A DNA stretch of 6,448 bases from assembly GCA_016284575.1 (NCBI GenBank), contig JAEEPD010000164.1, positions 1 through 6,448 of the forward strand, in the 5' to 3' direction. Origin of the DNA: Bacillota bacterium (GTDB lineage Bacteria > Bacillota > Clostridia > Peptostreptococcales > Anaerovoracaceae). Position numbers and translations under genes: made by a program. Positions within the stretch are counted from its first letter, which is position 1. The number at the start of each line of letters is the position of its first letter. The notes beneath the pieces are model-generated. The model did no database searches, was not told the DNA's origin, and worked only from the letters and a program-made list of their open reading frames with translations. Shown here piece by piece: positions 1 to 6,255 of the stretch.

Positions 1-42
1 ACGGAGGATGTAGGAAAGGTCGCTGAAGACGATGGCAGATAA
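1..42 (+). CDS. C-terminal tail of an upstream gene, probably the partner ABC exporter subunit (partial)
   Basis: Reading from base 1 in frame 1 gives an open tail, TEDVGKVAEDDGR, ending at TAA 40-42. The other two forward frames close at TAG 11-13 and TGA 24-26, so this is the only forward frame that runs on past base 26. It would overlap the ATG of the next gene (32) by 11 bases, a spacing typical of translationally coupled subunits. Half-size ABC exporters are commonly encoded as two adjacent genes forming a heterodimer, so a partner ABC subunit is the likeliest identity. That is inference from context, because thirteen residues carry no diagnostic motif. The stretch could instead be non-coding leader. 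Confidence 0.4.
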   Translation, partial: TEDVGKVAEDDGR

Positions 43-1867
43 ATGCGCTTACGCAGTTCATCTGAAATTCTTCGGACTCCCGAAACTGTGGCCCTATGTC
101 AGAAAATACAAGGGCGACATAATCAGGATGGCACTTTACAATCTGGCGGTCTGCGGCATCATGATCCTAAGGCCTCTTGTACAGCGCTACGCCCTGAACC
201 ATTTTGTGGGCGAGGGCACTCTGGATACTCTCCCGCAGTTCATAGTGCTTTTCGTAGCAGGCATAGCCCTGATGACCTTCTGCAACTACAAGACCATATC
301 CCTGTCCCTTTCCAACGAGATGCGCATCCTCAGGGACCTGAGGGACAAGGCCTTTGAGCATCTTCAGACCCTGAGCTTCTCATACTTCAACCAGAACAGC
401 GTGGGATACATCCACTCCAGGGTCATGAGCGACACCTCCCGCATAGGAGATCTTTTCGCCTGGCAGGTGAACGACACCGCTTACTTTACGGTGTACATCA
501 TCGGCGCTGTTGCGGTCATGCTTTCCATAAACCCCAGGCTCACCGCCATGATCATGATCATCATCCCCGCGGTGGGCATAATCTGGAGCTTCTTCCAGAA
601 GAAGCTGATACGCTTAAACCGCGAGATCAGAGAGATCAACGCAGCCATAACAGGCAATTTCAACGAGGGCATAACAGGCGCCAAGACCATCAAATCCCTG
701 GTTATCGAAGATATCATAGACAAGGACTTCGTGGACACCACCCAGCGCATGAGGGCGAAATCCGTGGAGACCGCAAAACACAGGGGCATCTTTGGAGCCT
801 TCTCCACCTTTGCCACCTCCCTTGCCCTTGCCATCATACTCTGGAAGGGCGGCGTTATCGCAAAAAGCGAGGTCGGGACCTTCTCCATGTTCATGAGCTA
901 CGCCCAGGAGCTGATGGAGCCGGTGCGCTGGCTCATCGATACCGTGGCGGTCTTTGTTCAGGGACAGGTCAACATAGAGCGATATACACGTCTGATGGAG
1001 ACCGAGCCCAATGTCAAGGACAGCGAAGAGATAATCGCCATCTACGGCGACGTGTTCGAGCCCAGAAAGGAAAACTGGGAGGACATAAAGGGCGACATCG
1101 AGTTCCGCCATGTGGATTTCAAATACCCTGACGGAGACGAATACATACTCAAGGACTTTAATCTTAAGATACCCTTTGGTACCAATCTGGCCATTGTGGG
1201 TGAGACCGGCGCAGGCAAATCCACTCTGGCTAATCTGATCTGCCGCTTCTACGAGCCCACCGCAGGACAGGTGCTTATAGATGGCAGGGACAGCAGGGAG
1301 CGCTCCCAGCTCTGGCTGCACTCAGCCCTTGGCTACGTACTTCAGACCCCCCATCTGTTCTCCGGTACCATAAAGGACAATCTGCTCTACGGCAATGTGA
1401 ATGCCACTGACGAGGAGATAGACAGGGCAATAGACCTGGTATCCGCCAGGGCTGTCATAGACAAGCTGGACGACGGCCTCATGACGGACGTGGGCGAGGG
1501 CGGAGACCTGCTCTCCACAGGCGAGAAGCAGCTGATCTCCTTTGCAAGAGCCATACTTGCAGATCCGAAGATCATAGTGCTGGACGAAGCCACCGCATCC
1601 GTGGATACCATAACCGAGCAGAAGATACAGGCTGCCATCGATACCATCATCAAGGGCAGGACCTCCATCGTTATAGCCCACAGGCTTTCCACCATAAGGC
1701 ATGCGGACATCATACTTGTGGTCCACGAAGGAAAGATAGTTGAGCAGGGCAGACACGAGGAGCTTCTGGCCAGGAAGGGCGTGTACTGGGATCTGTGGAC
1801 CCGTCAGTACGAGGACGAGGTCACCGGAGCCTTCTTCAAGGAGCTCAGCGGCGAGGATAATAATTAA
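32..1867 (+). CDS. ABC exporter half-transporter (fused membrane and ATPase domains), multidrug/lipid type
   Basis: This 611-residue protein has the layout of a type IV (B-family, MdlB/LmrA-like) ABC exporter. About six membrane segments lie near residues 32-52, 66-86, 148-166, 170-188, 254-272 and 283-308, followed by a nucleotide-binding domain from about 355 to 590. Visible motifs are an A-loop tyrosine near 365, Walker A GETGAGKST (390-398), Q-loop Q438, signature LSTGEKQ (494-500), Walker B IIVLD (514-518) with catalytic E519, D-loop SVD (523-525) and H-loop H550. It should act in the cytoplasmic membrane, using ATP to expel a hydrophobic substrate that cannot be read from sequence. The start is fixed: an in-frame stop at 11-13 leaves ATG 32 as the only start upstream of the first membrane segment, with AGGAAAGG at 12-19 as a somewhat distant ribosome site. 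The signature departs from LSGGQ at two positions while the Walker motifs are intact, which suits one subunit of an asymmetric heterodimer. The gene uses ATA isoleucine codons about 30 times. Confidence 0.93.
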   Translation: MADKCAYAVHLKFFGLPKLWPYVRKYKGDIIRMALYNLAVCGIMILRPLVQRYALNHFVGEGTLDTLPQFIVLFVAGIALMTFCNYKTISLSLSNEMRILRDLRDKAFEHLQTLSFSYFNQNSVGYIHSRVMSDTSRIGDLFAWQVNDTAYFTVYIIGAVAVMLSINPRLTAMIMIIIPAVGIIWSFFQKKLIRLNREIREINAAITGNFNEGITGAKTIKSLVIEDIIDKDFVDTTQRMRAKSVETAKHRGIFGAFSTFATSLALAIILWKGGVIAKSEVGTFSMFMSYAQELMEPVRWLIDTVAVFVQGQVNIERYTRLMETEPNVKDSEEIIAIYGDVFEPRKENWEDIKGDIEFRHVDFKYPDGDEYILKDFNLKIPFGTNLAIVGETGAGKSTLANLICRFYEPTAGQVLIDGRDSRERSQLWLHSALGYVLQTPHLFSGTIKDNLLYGNVNATDEEIDRAIDLVSARAVIDKLDDGLMTDVGEGGDLLSTGEKQLISFARAILADPKIIVLDEATASVDTITEQKIQAAIDTIIKGRTSIVIAHRLSTIRHADIILVVHEGKIVEQGRHEELLARKGVYWDLWTRQYEDEVTGAFFKELSGEDNN

Positions 1868-1899
1868 AGTTGAGATATATTTAAAGAAAAGAGTAAGTT

Positions 1900-3390
1900 A
1901 TGGCAGAACAAAAGAAACAGAAGGTGGTGACCACCACCCTGGACAGCCTGGACTTCGGCCCCGATGTCATCAATTACGAGACAGAAGGCCCGATGCACAA
2001 GTATCCAAAACCGGAAAGCGTCACAAGCCGGCACCTGTATGGAGACATCATCACCATCGCGCTGCCCTCCTTCCTGGAGCTGGTGCTGACCCAGCTCACC
2101 TCCATGGCGGACCAGATCATGGTGGGCAACCTGCCCGGAAATCTGGGCGTGCAGGGCCTTTCAGCCGTAGGCCTTTCCATGAACCCCAAGTTCATACTGA
2201 TGACGGCCCTGATGGCCATGAACACAGGAACCACCGCCATGGTGGCAAGACTCAGGGGCATGGGAGACCAGAAGCGGGCTAACAGAGCCTTCAGGATGGC
2301 GCTGCTCTTCAATCTGGTGCTTTCCACCATCATGATGATACTGGGCGTTCTGATAACCAGACCCCTCATCAGACTGGTGGCAGGAAACGGCATCTCACCG
2401 GAGACCTACGAGTTTGCCTGCGAATACCTGCGCATACAGATGTGGGGCTTCGTTCCCCTCTGCCTTACCAATACCATAACATCATCCCTGCGCGGTATCG
2501 GTGACAGCAAGATGCCCCTGTTCTATAACACCACCGCAAATGTGGTCAACGTCATCTTCAACTACCTGCTGATCTACGGCAAGCTGGGCTTCCCCTATAT
2601 GAAGGTCGCAGGCGCTTCCCTGGCCACTGTCATCGGACAGACCGTTGCCTTCTGCATCGCCCTTGGCGTGCTGCTCTCCAGGTCCCGCTACATCTACCTG
2701 GACTTCAAGGAAAAGTTCGAGTTCGACTGGGAGGACCTGAAGAGCATCGTAAACATCGGTATTCCCTCCATGATAGAGCAGGTGTTCATGCGCATAGGTA
2801 TCATCATCTTCACAAGACTGGTCACCAGCCTTGGCGATGTGGCTTACGCAACCCACCAGGTCTGCATGAACATCCAGTCCATGAGCTTTATGACAGGCTT
2901 TGCCTTTGCCACCTCATCCACCACGCTGATGGGACAGAGCCTGGGAAAGAGGCGCCTGGACATGGCGGACAATTACACAAGGCACACCTGCACCGTGGGC
3001 TATATTACCTCCACCGTCATCGCCATACTGCTGGCGGTATTCGGCGGAACGGTGGTAAGCTGGTACAACAAGACGCCTGAGATCATTGCCCTGGGCGGCA
3101 GACTGCTGCTTATGGTAGCCATAATGCAGCCCTTCCAGAGCTCCCAGTTCATCCAGGCAGGCGCTTTAAGAGGTGCAGGCGACACCAAGTTCCCTGCAAT
3201 GGTCACCTTCGTTACGGTCCTCGGTCTTCGAAGCATACTCGGTATTCTGTGCATCAAGGTCCTGGGATGGGGCCTCTGGGGCGCATGGATCGCCATGGTG
3301 GGAGATCAGCTGGTAAGGACCATTCTGATGCAGATCCGCTATCGTCAGGGCAAGTGGCGCTTCCTCAAACTCTCCAACAGTCAGAGCTAG
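1900..3390 (+). CDS. MATE-family efflux antiporter
   Basis: The 496-residue product is a multi-antimicrobial extrusion (MATE, NorM/DinF-like) transporter, a membrane protein that exchanges Na+ or H+ for cationic drugs or metabolites. The two-fold internal repeat is visible. The first half has an entry helix followed by MADQIMVGNL (69-78), and the matching second-half region spans about 281-345. Each half also carries an RGxGD signature: SLRGIGDSKMP (196-206) and ALRGAGDTKFP (422-432). About twelve hydrophobic segments fill residues 47-475. It begins 32 bases after the ABC gene with no terminator or clear promoter between, so the two are probably co-transcribed. The ribosome site before ATG 1900 is weak (AAGAG near 1889-1893), in contrast to the strong sites downstream. 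A hydrophilic N-terminal extension of about 45 residues precedes the first helix. An alternative start at Met32 (1993) would give a more usual family length. The substrate is unknown. Confidence 0.93.
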   Translation: MAEQKKQKVVTTTLDSLDFGPDVINYETEGPMHKYPKPESVTSRHLYGDIITIALPSFLELVLTQLTSMADQIMVGNLPGNLGVQGLSAVGLSMNPKFILMTALMAMNTGTTAMVARLRGMGDQKRANRAFRMALLFNLVLSTIMMILGVLITRPLIRLVAGNGISPETYEFACEYLRIQMWGFVPLCLTNTITSSLRGIGDSKMPLFYNTTANVVNVIFNYLLIYGKLGFPYMKVAGASLATVIGQTVAFCIALGVLLSRSRYIYLDFKEKFEFDWEDLKSIVNIGIPSMIEQVFMRIGIIIFTRLVTSLGDVAYATHQVCMNIQSMSFMTGFAFATSSTTLMGQSLGKRRLDMADNYTRHTCTVGYITSTVIAILLAVFGGTVVSWYNKTPEIIALGGRLLLMVAIMQPFQSSQFIQAGALRGAGDTKFPAMVTFVTVLGLRSILGILCIKVLGWGLWGAWIAMVGDQLVRTILMQIRYRQGKWRFLKLSNSQS

Positions 3391-3409
3391 GCTGACGCAA
3401 AAACTTATA

Positions 3410-3437
3410 GCTGCAGGTTACACATCGTAACCACAGC
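3410..3437 (+). other. Interrupted hairpin after the MATE gene
   Basis: GGTTAC (3416-3421) and GTAACC (3427-3432) form a perfect 6-bp stem around the loop ACATC. GCTG (3410-3413) and CAGC (3434-3437) add an outer 4-bp stem across a small bulge. No T-run follows, so this is not a terminator by itself. It could be a 3' mRNA stabiliser, a protein-binding dyad, or chance. Confidence 0.45.
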
Positions 3438-3448
3438 AATATGAATAC

Positions 3449-3491
3449 AACAGACTTTCTATCGAAAAGATGTATGGAAAGTCTGTTTTTT
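3449..3491 (+). terminator. Rho-independent terminator of the ABC-MATE operon
   Basis: The arms 3449-3459 and 3477-3487 (core ACAGACTTTC / GAAAGTCTGT) pair perfectly over 11 bp. Three further inner pairs, one of them G-U, are possible at 3460-3462 / 3474-3476. A run of six T at 3486-3491 overlaps the end of the stem. It lies about 60 bases after the MATE stop codon. The stem is AT-rich, but the length and T-tract make the call firm. Confidence 0.85.
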
Positions 3492-3495
3492 ATGC

Positions 3496-3523
3496 TTTAA
3501 ATATTTTTTTACAGGTGTATAAT
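3496..3523 (+). promoter_or_regulatory. Sigma-A-type promoter for the DUF5058 operon
   Basis: A consensus -10 box TATAAT (3518-3523) has TTTAAA (3496-3501) 16 bases upstream as a 4-of-6 match to TTGACA. The start of transcription should fall near 3529-3531, giving a leader of about 75 bases before ATG 3606. The promoter begins five bases after the preceding terminator's T-tract. Confidence 0.7.
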
Positions 3524-3529
3524 AGCCAG

Positions 3530-3567
3530 GGTTTGTCCATAATTTATCATAATATTCCGGACAAATC
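3530..3567. promoter_or_regulatory. Inverted repeat at the predicted transcription start (operator or 5' UTR stem)
   Basis: TTTGTCC (3532-3538) and GGACAAA (3559-3565) are perfect inverted repeats separated by 20 AT-rich bases. A G-U and a G-C pair extend the stem to 3530/3567. The left arm falls at the predicted +1 of the promoter at 3496-3523. That position suits a repressor operator, or a 5' terminal mRNA stem that protects the transcript. The sequence alone does not separate these options. Confidence 0.45.
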
Positions 3568-3605
3568 GGCAATCATATATTTTCATCGCTTAAGGAGGAT
3601 TATTA

Positions 3606-4319
3606 ATGAGCGTTGTAAAAGCAATGAACCCGACACTCTGGCTCTTCGCCGGAATCCTTATCGTCTGGGTACTTGTACAGTCCGGTCTGTTCTACAGACA
3701 CACAATGGCATTCAACAAGAGAAACAATCTTCTGACCAAGGAAGAGATCAACGACTGCATGAAGGTCGGCGCTGCTGCTGCAGTAGGCCCCGCAATGAAC
3801 GCTATCGCCGTTGCCCTGACCCTGATCGCTATGGTTGGTTACGCCACCACATTCATGCGCTGCGGCGTTATCGGTGCTCCCGGCTGGGAACTCTACATGG
3901 CTAACATCGCTGCCACCACCGCAGGTGTTGCTCTTGGTTCCGAAGGAATGACCGAAGCTATCTTCACCTTTGCAATCTTCTGCATGGTAACTGCTTCCGC
4001 TCCTTACTTCATCAACTGCATCATCATGCTCAAGCCCCTCGACCTGGCTGTAGAGAAGGCCCGCAAGGGATCCGGAATCTCCTACACCAATTATATGGGC
4101 AATGCTGCTATGTTTGGTATGCTGAGCGCTACCATCATCGACTACTTCTTCCAGAAGGACAACTGCGCAGCTCTGATCGTTTCCACCATCGCTGCTATCG
4201 TTGTCAACGCAATCGTAAAGAAGACCGGCAGCAAGGCTCTGAGCACCTTCTCCATGGTTATCTGCATGATCTTCGGTATGATCGCAGGCCAGGTTGTGTT
4301 CCAGAACTTCATGCCCTAA
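3606..4319 (+). CDS. DUF5058-family polytopic membrane protein, putative transporter subunit
   Basis: The 237-residue protein matches my recollection of the DUF5058 family: a small-residue membrane stretch with the GP motif AAAAVGPAMNAI (56-67), then a conserved block of the form RxGxIGxxxxEL (MRCGVIGAPGWEL, 84-96). It has about six or seven hydrophobic segments, near 11-30, 56-82, 97-111, 116-142, 166-182, 188-204 and 212-232, with no signal peptide. The E96-containing block, the GP motif and GSEGMTEA (111-118) are the best candidates for functional residues. The family has no established function that I know of. Membrane topology and a partner membrane gene 37 bases downstream suggest a two-subunit transporter, which is inference. 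The start is secure: AAGGAGG at 3592-3598 stands seven bases before ATG 3606. All 22 isoleucines are ATC, a bias typical of strongly expressed genes and unlike the ABC gene upstream. Confidence 0.82.
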   Translation: MSVVKAMNPTLWLFAGILIVWVLVQSGLFYRHTMAFNKRNNLLTKEEINDCMKVGAAAAVGPAMNAIAVALTLIAMVGYATTFMRCGVIGAPGWELYMANIAATTAGVALGSEGMTEAIFTFAIFCMVTASAPYFINCIIMLKPLDLAVEKARKGSGISYTNYMGNAAMFGMLSATIIDYFFQKDNCAALIVSTIAAIVVNAIVKKTGSKALSTFSMVICMIFGMIAGQVVFQNFMP

Positions 4320-4340
4320 TCCAATCAGCATTACTCAATC

Positions 4341-4346
4341 AGGAGG
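4341..4346 (+). promoter_or_regulatory. Shine-Dalgarno site that fixes the start of the second membrane gene
   Basis: AGGAGG at 4341-4346 lies ten bases before ATG 4357. An in-frame ATG at 4294 would lengthen the protein by 21 residues, but it lies inside the preceding gene, has no comparable ribosome site, and encodes a polar stretch that reads through this AGGAGG. The 4357 start is therefore chosen. Confidence 0.88.
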
Positions 4347-4356
4347 AAAATCTAAA

Positions 4357-5082
4357 ATGGCAGAAAATAAAAACCTTACCGCTGAGCAGGATTACGCACA
4401 GAACTTTATGCCCGGCGTACACAAGATCGGTCGTTTTACCATGATCGTTGCCTTTGTGCTCAGCTATTTACCCATCGCATATTTCTATTTCATCAAGGGC
4501 TACAAGGCTCCCGGAACCATGTACATCTCCGGTCTGACCGCTATCGCAGCCATCGGCTTCGGTATGTGGATCTCCGAGCCCGAGACCTACTGGCCCATCC
4601 TCGGTTCCGCCGGTACCTACATTGCTTACCTTTCCGGTAACGTAGGCGGAATGAGATTCCCCGTATCCATGGCTGTACAGAAGAACGTAGACGCTGACAT
4701 CAACACCCCGCGTGGTCAGGTCGCTACCATCACCGGTATCGTTGCTTCCGTATTCGCTAACCTGGTACTGCTTCTGATCACCGTACTTGTCGGTGCATGG
4801 ATCATCAGCGTACTTCCCGCAAACGTTGTTCACGCATTCTCCTACTGCCTGGTTGCCATGATGGGCTCCATGCTGCTGATGAGATTCACCATGGGCGGCA
4901 AGAGCGTCAAGGAAAACCTGATGGGCAACATTCCCTACATGGCCTGGGGTATCTTCGCATACTTCCTCTCCAAGATGGTTCCTGCTCTTGCAAACTGGAA
5001 GACCCTGATCGCTGTAGGCGGCGCTCTGATCATCGCTTACTTCATCTTCCTCAACGACAAGAAGAAGCTCGAAGCAAAGTAA
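4357..5082 (+). CDS. Uncharacterised polytopic membrane protein, partner of the DUF5058 protein
   Basis: I do not recognise a named family for this 241-residue protein. It has a polar N-terminus of about 25 residues and then roughly six hydrophobic segments (about 27-47, 55-72, 79-93, 122-152, 157-176 and 213-232, with a weaker one near 191-207). It ends in a short, mostly basic cytoplasmic-looking tail (NDKKKLEAK). The most striking element is the glycine- and polar-rich block YLSGNVGGMRFPVSMAVQ (91-108) between hydrophobic segments. It resembles the unwound or re-entrant segments that bind substrate in secondary transporters, and R100 and P102 would be worth testing. Context suggests it works with the DUF5058 protein: a gap of 37 bases, no terminator between, equally strong ribosome sites, and the same codon bias (no ATA, nearly all ATC). 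Transport of a small organic solute is a reasonable guess, and the nearby peptidases suggest peptides or amino-acid derivatives. A channel or a non-transport membrane complex remains possible. Confidence 0.85.
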   Translation: MAENKNLTAEQDYAQNFMPGVHKIGRFTMIVAFVLSYLPIAYFYFIKGYKAPGTMYISGLTAIAAIGFGMWISEPETYWPILGSAGTYIAYLSGNVGGMRFPVSMAVQKNVDADINTPRGQVATITGIVASVFANLVLLLITVLVGAWIISVLPANVVHAFSYCLVAMMGSMLLMRFTMGGKSVKENLMGNIPYMAWGIFAYFLSKMVPALANWKTLIAVGGALIIAYFIFLNDKKKLEAK

Positions 5083-5103
5083 TAGAATTATATAACGAAT
5101 TTT

Positions 5104-5127
5104 CGAGGCGGCTTTTCAGCTGCCTCG
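5104..5127 (+). terminator. Terminator-like hairpin after the membrane gene pair
   Basis: The arms 5104-5112 (CGAGGCGGC) and 5119-5127 (GCTGCCTCG) pair over 9 bp with one G-U, around the loop TTTTCA. Outer arms ACGAA (5095-5099) and TTCGT (5129-5133) can add 5 bp across an asymmetric internal loop. Only three T residues follow before a C, so termination may be partial and some read-through into the peptidase gene is plausible. Confidence 0.65.
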
Positions 5128-5141
5128 TTTCGTAGTATAAT
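5113..5141 (+). promoter_or_regulatory. Promoter for the M19 dipeptidase, -35 inside the terminator loop
   Basis: A consensus TATAAT at 5136-5141 has TTTTCA (5113-5118) exactly 17 bases upstream, matching TTGACA at four of six positions. That -35 hexamer is precisely the six-base loop of the preceding hairpin. The -10 call is strong and the -35 call moderate. Transcription should begin near 5148, leaving a leader of about 36 bases. Confidence 0.6.
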
Positions 5142-5183
5142 ATAGTGTACGTTATAGCTATTGTATTATAGGAGGACGATATT

Positions 5184-6191
5184 ATGCATGGTATAGATAT
5201 GCATTGCGATACTCTGATGCTGGGCATCATCCAGCAGATGAAGGGCGGTCCCCAGGCAGATCTTATGAAGATGCCCGGAATGGTGGACTTCGAAAGACTT
5301 ATCAAGGGCGAGGCCATGGCACAGTGCTTTGCCGTATTCCTTCTCCCCGAAGGCTCCGGCAAGCGTTTCGGCTTTGAGATCGACGACATGGACTACATCA
5401 ACATGGGCACCGAGATCTTCAACAGAAGCGTTGAGGCTCACAAGGACATCGTTGCCAAGGCAACAAACGCAGACGAGATCAGAAGAAACTGGCTCAACGG
5501 CAAGCTTTCCGCAGTACTGACCATGGAAGACGGCCGCGCCGTACAGGGCAAGCTTGAGAACCTGAAGAAGTTCTATGACGATGGCTACAGAGCACTGTCC
5601 ATCATCTGGAACCACGAGAACTGCTTCGCTTATCCCAACGCATGGGATGAGGAGGGCATGATGAAGGGGCTTAAGCCCTTCGGCAAGGAAGCTGTTCAGT
5701 ACATGCAGGAGCTTGGCATGCTGGTGGATACCTCCCACCTGAACTTCGGCGGCTTCGACGATCTTTGCGATATACTGAAGAAGCCTTTCGTAGCTACCCA
5801 TTCCAATGCGATGGCGCTTTCTCCTCACAAGAGAAATCTGGATGATTCCAGACTTAAGAAGCTGGCCGCAAAAGGCGGCTGCACCGGACTCAATTTCGGA
5901 GCGGAGTTCCTGAATGAAAAGACTCAGACTCCTGAGAGCAATGATGCCTGCAAGGATTCCACTGCCTTCCTGATCGCAGAGCACGCAAGACATATCGCAG
6001 ATGTGGCAGGTGTTGACACTGTTGCTCTGGGAACCGATTTTGACGGCATCCGCGGCAATCTGGAGGTTGCATCTCCTGACATGATGTGGATACTGGAGAG
6101 AGAATTCAAGCGCCACGGCTTTACCGAAGCAGAGATAGACAAGATCTCCTACGGCAATGCCCTGAGAGTTCTTGACGAAGTGGAAGGCTAG
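5184..6191 (+). CDS. Membrane-dipeptidase homologue, peptidase family M19 (renal dipeptidase type)
   Basis: The 335-residue protein is an M19 zinc dipeptidase of the amidohydrolase-fold superfamily. These enzymes cleave dipeptides, often tolerating a D-residue at the C-terminal position. The metal-site pattern is complete: HxD at H7/D9, the bridging glutamate E115 in TMEDG, H185 in VDTSH, H206 in ATHSN, and the aspartate of GTDFDG (D285/D287). The conserved arginine after the second histidine is also present (R217 in SPHKRN). There is no signal peptide or lipobox, so the enzyme should be cytoplasmic, unlike the GPI-anchored mammalian form. Length is close to that of bacterial relatives. AGGAGG (5170-5175) eight bases before ATG 5184 supports the start. 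It follows the membrane gene pair by about 100 bases behind a weak terminator and its own promoter. A role in hydrolysing imported or cell-wall-derived dipeptides is inferred, and the exact substrate is unknown. Confidence 0.93.
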   Translation: MHGIDMHCDTLMLGIIQQMKGGPQADLMKMPGMVDFERLIKGEAMAQCFAVFLLPEGSGKRFGFEIDDMDYINMGTEIFNRSVEAHKDIVAKATNADEIRRNWLNGKLSAVLTMEDGRAVQGKLENLKKFYDDGYRALSIIWNHENCFAYPNAWDEEGMMKGLKPFGKEAVQYMQELGMLVDTSHLNFGGFDDLCDILKKPFVATHSNAMALSPHKRNLDDSRLKKLAAKGGCTGLNFGAEFLNEKTQTPESNDACKDSTAFLIAEHARHIADVAGVDTVALGTDFDGIRGNLEVASPDMMWILEREFKRHGFTEAEIDKISYGNALRVLDEVEG

Positions 6192-6219
6192 CAAGAGGCA
6201 TTACGGCCGATGAATAATA

Positions 6220-6254
6220 AAGAAAAGAAGCTCCTTTTGCGGGCTTCTTTTCTT
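6220..6254 (+). terminator. Rho-independent terminator after the dipeptidase gene
   Basis: The arms 6220-6233 and 6241-6254 pair over 14 bp (core AAGAAAAGAAGC / GCTTCTTTTCTT, plus three loop-proximal pairs, one G-U) around the 7-base loop CTTTTGC. The 3' arm and following bases are T-rich rather than a pure T-run. It begins 29 bases after the stop codon. Confidence 0.82.
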
Positions 6255-6255
6255 C

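Noticed and set aside
614..1321. Antisense open frame inside the ABC exporter gene
   Set aside because: The sense gene is intact with every ABC motif. The reverse product is low-complexity in character and has no start context.
3504..3513. TTTACA at 3508-3513 as a -35 element
   Set aside because: It resembles TTGACA but lies only four bases before TATAAT 3518-3523, too close to act with it. No good -10 box is found 17 bases downstream of it.
3470..3904. Forward open frame starting in the intergenic gap
   Set aside because: It starts within the terminator hairpin and runs out of frame into the DUF5058 gene, giving an Arg/Cys/His-rich product with no family features.
3603..4331. Long antisense open frame across the DUF5058 gene
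   Set aside because: Its translation is rich in His, Asp, Ser and Gly with no domain pattern and no ribosome site. It arises because the sense gene's biased codons leave few stops on the other strand.
4294..4356. Upstream in-frame start for the second membrane gene
   Set aside because: It overlaps the previous gene, lacks a ribosome site and would translate through the AGGAGG at 4341-4346. ATG 4357 is clearly better.
5154..5161. Perfect palindrome ATAGCTAT before the dipeptidase gene
   Set aside because: Eight bases of AT-rich palindrome are expected by chance in such a gap, and nothing repeats it elsewhere in the window.
5166..6194. 342-codon antisense open frame across the dipeptidase gene
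   Set aside because: The sense strand encodes a complete M19 enzyme with all metal ligands and a perfect ribosome site. The antisense product has no recognisable motif.
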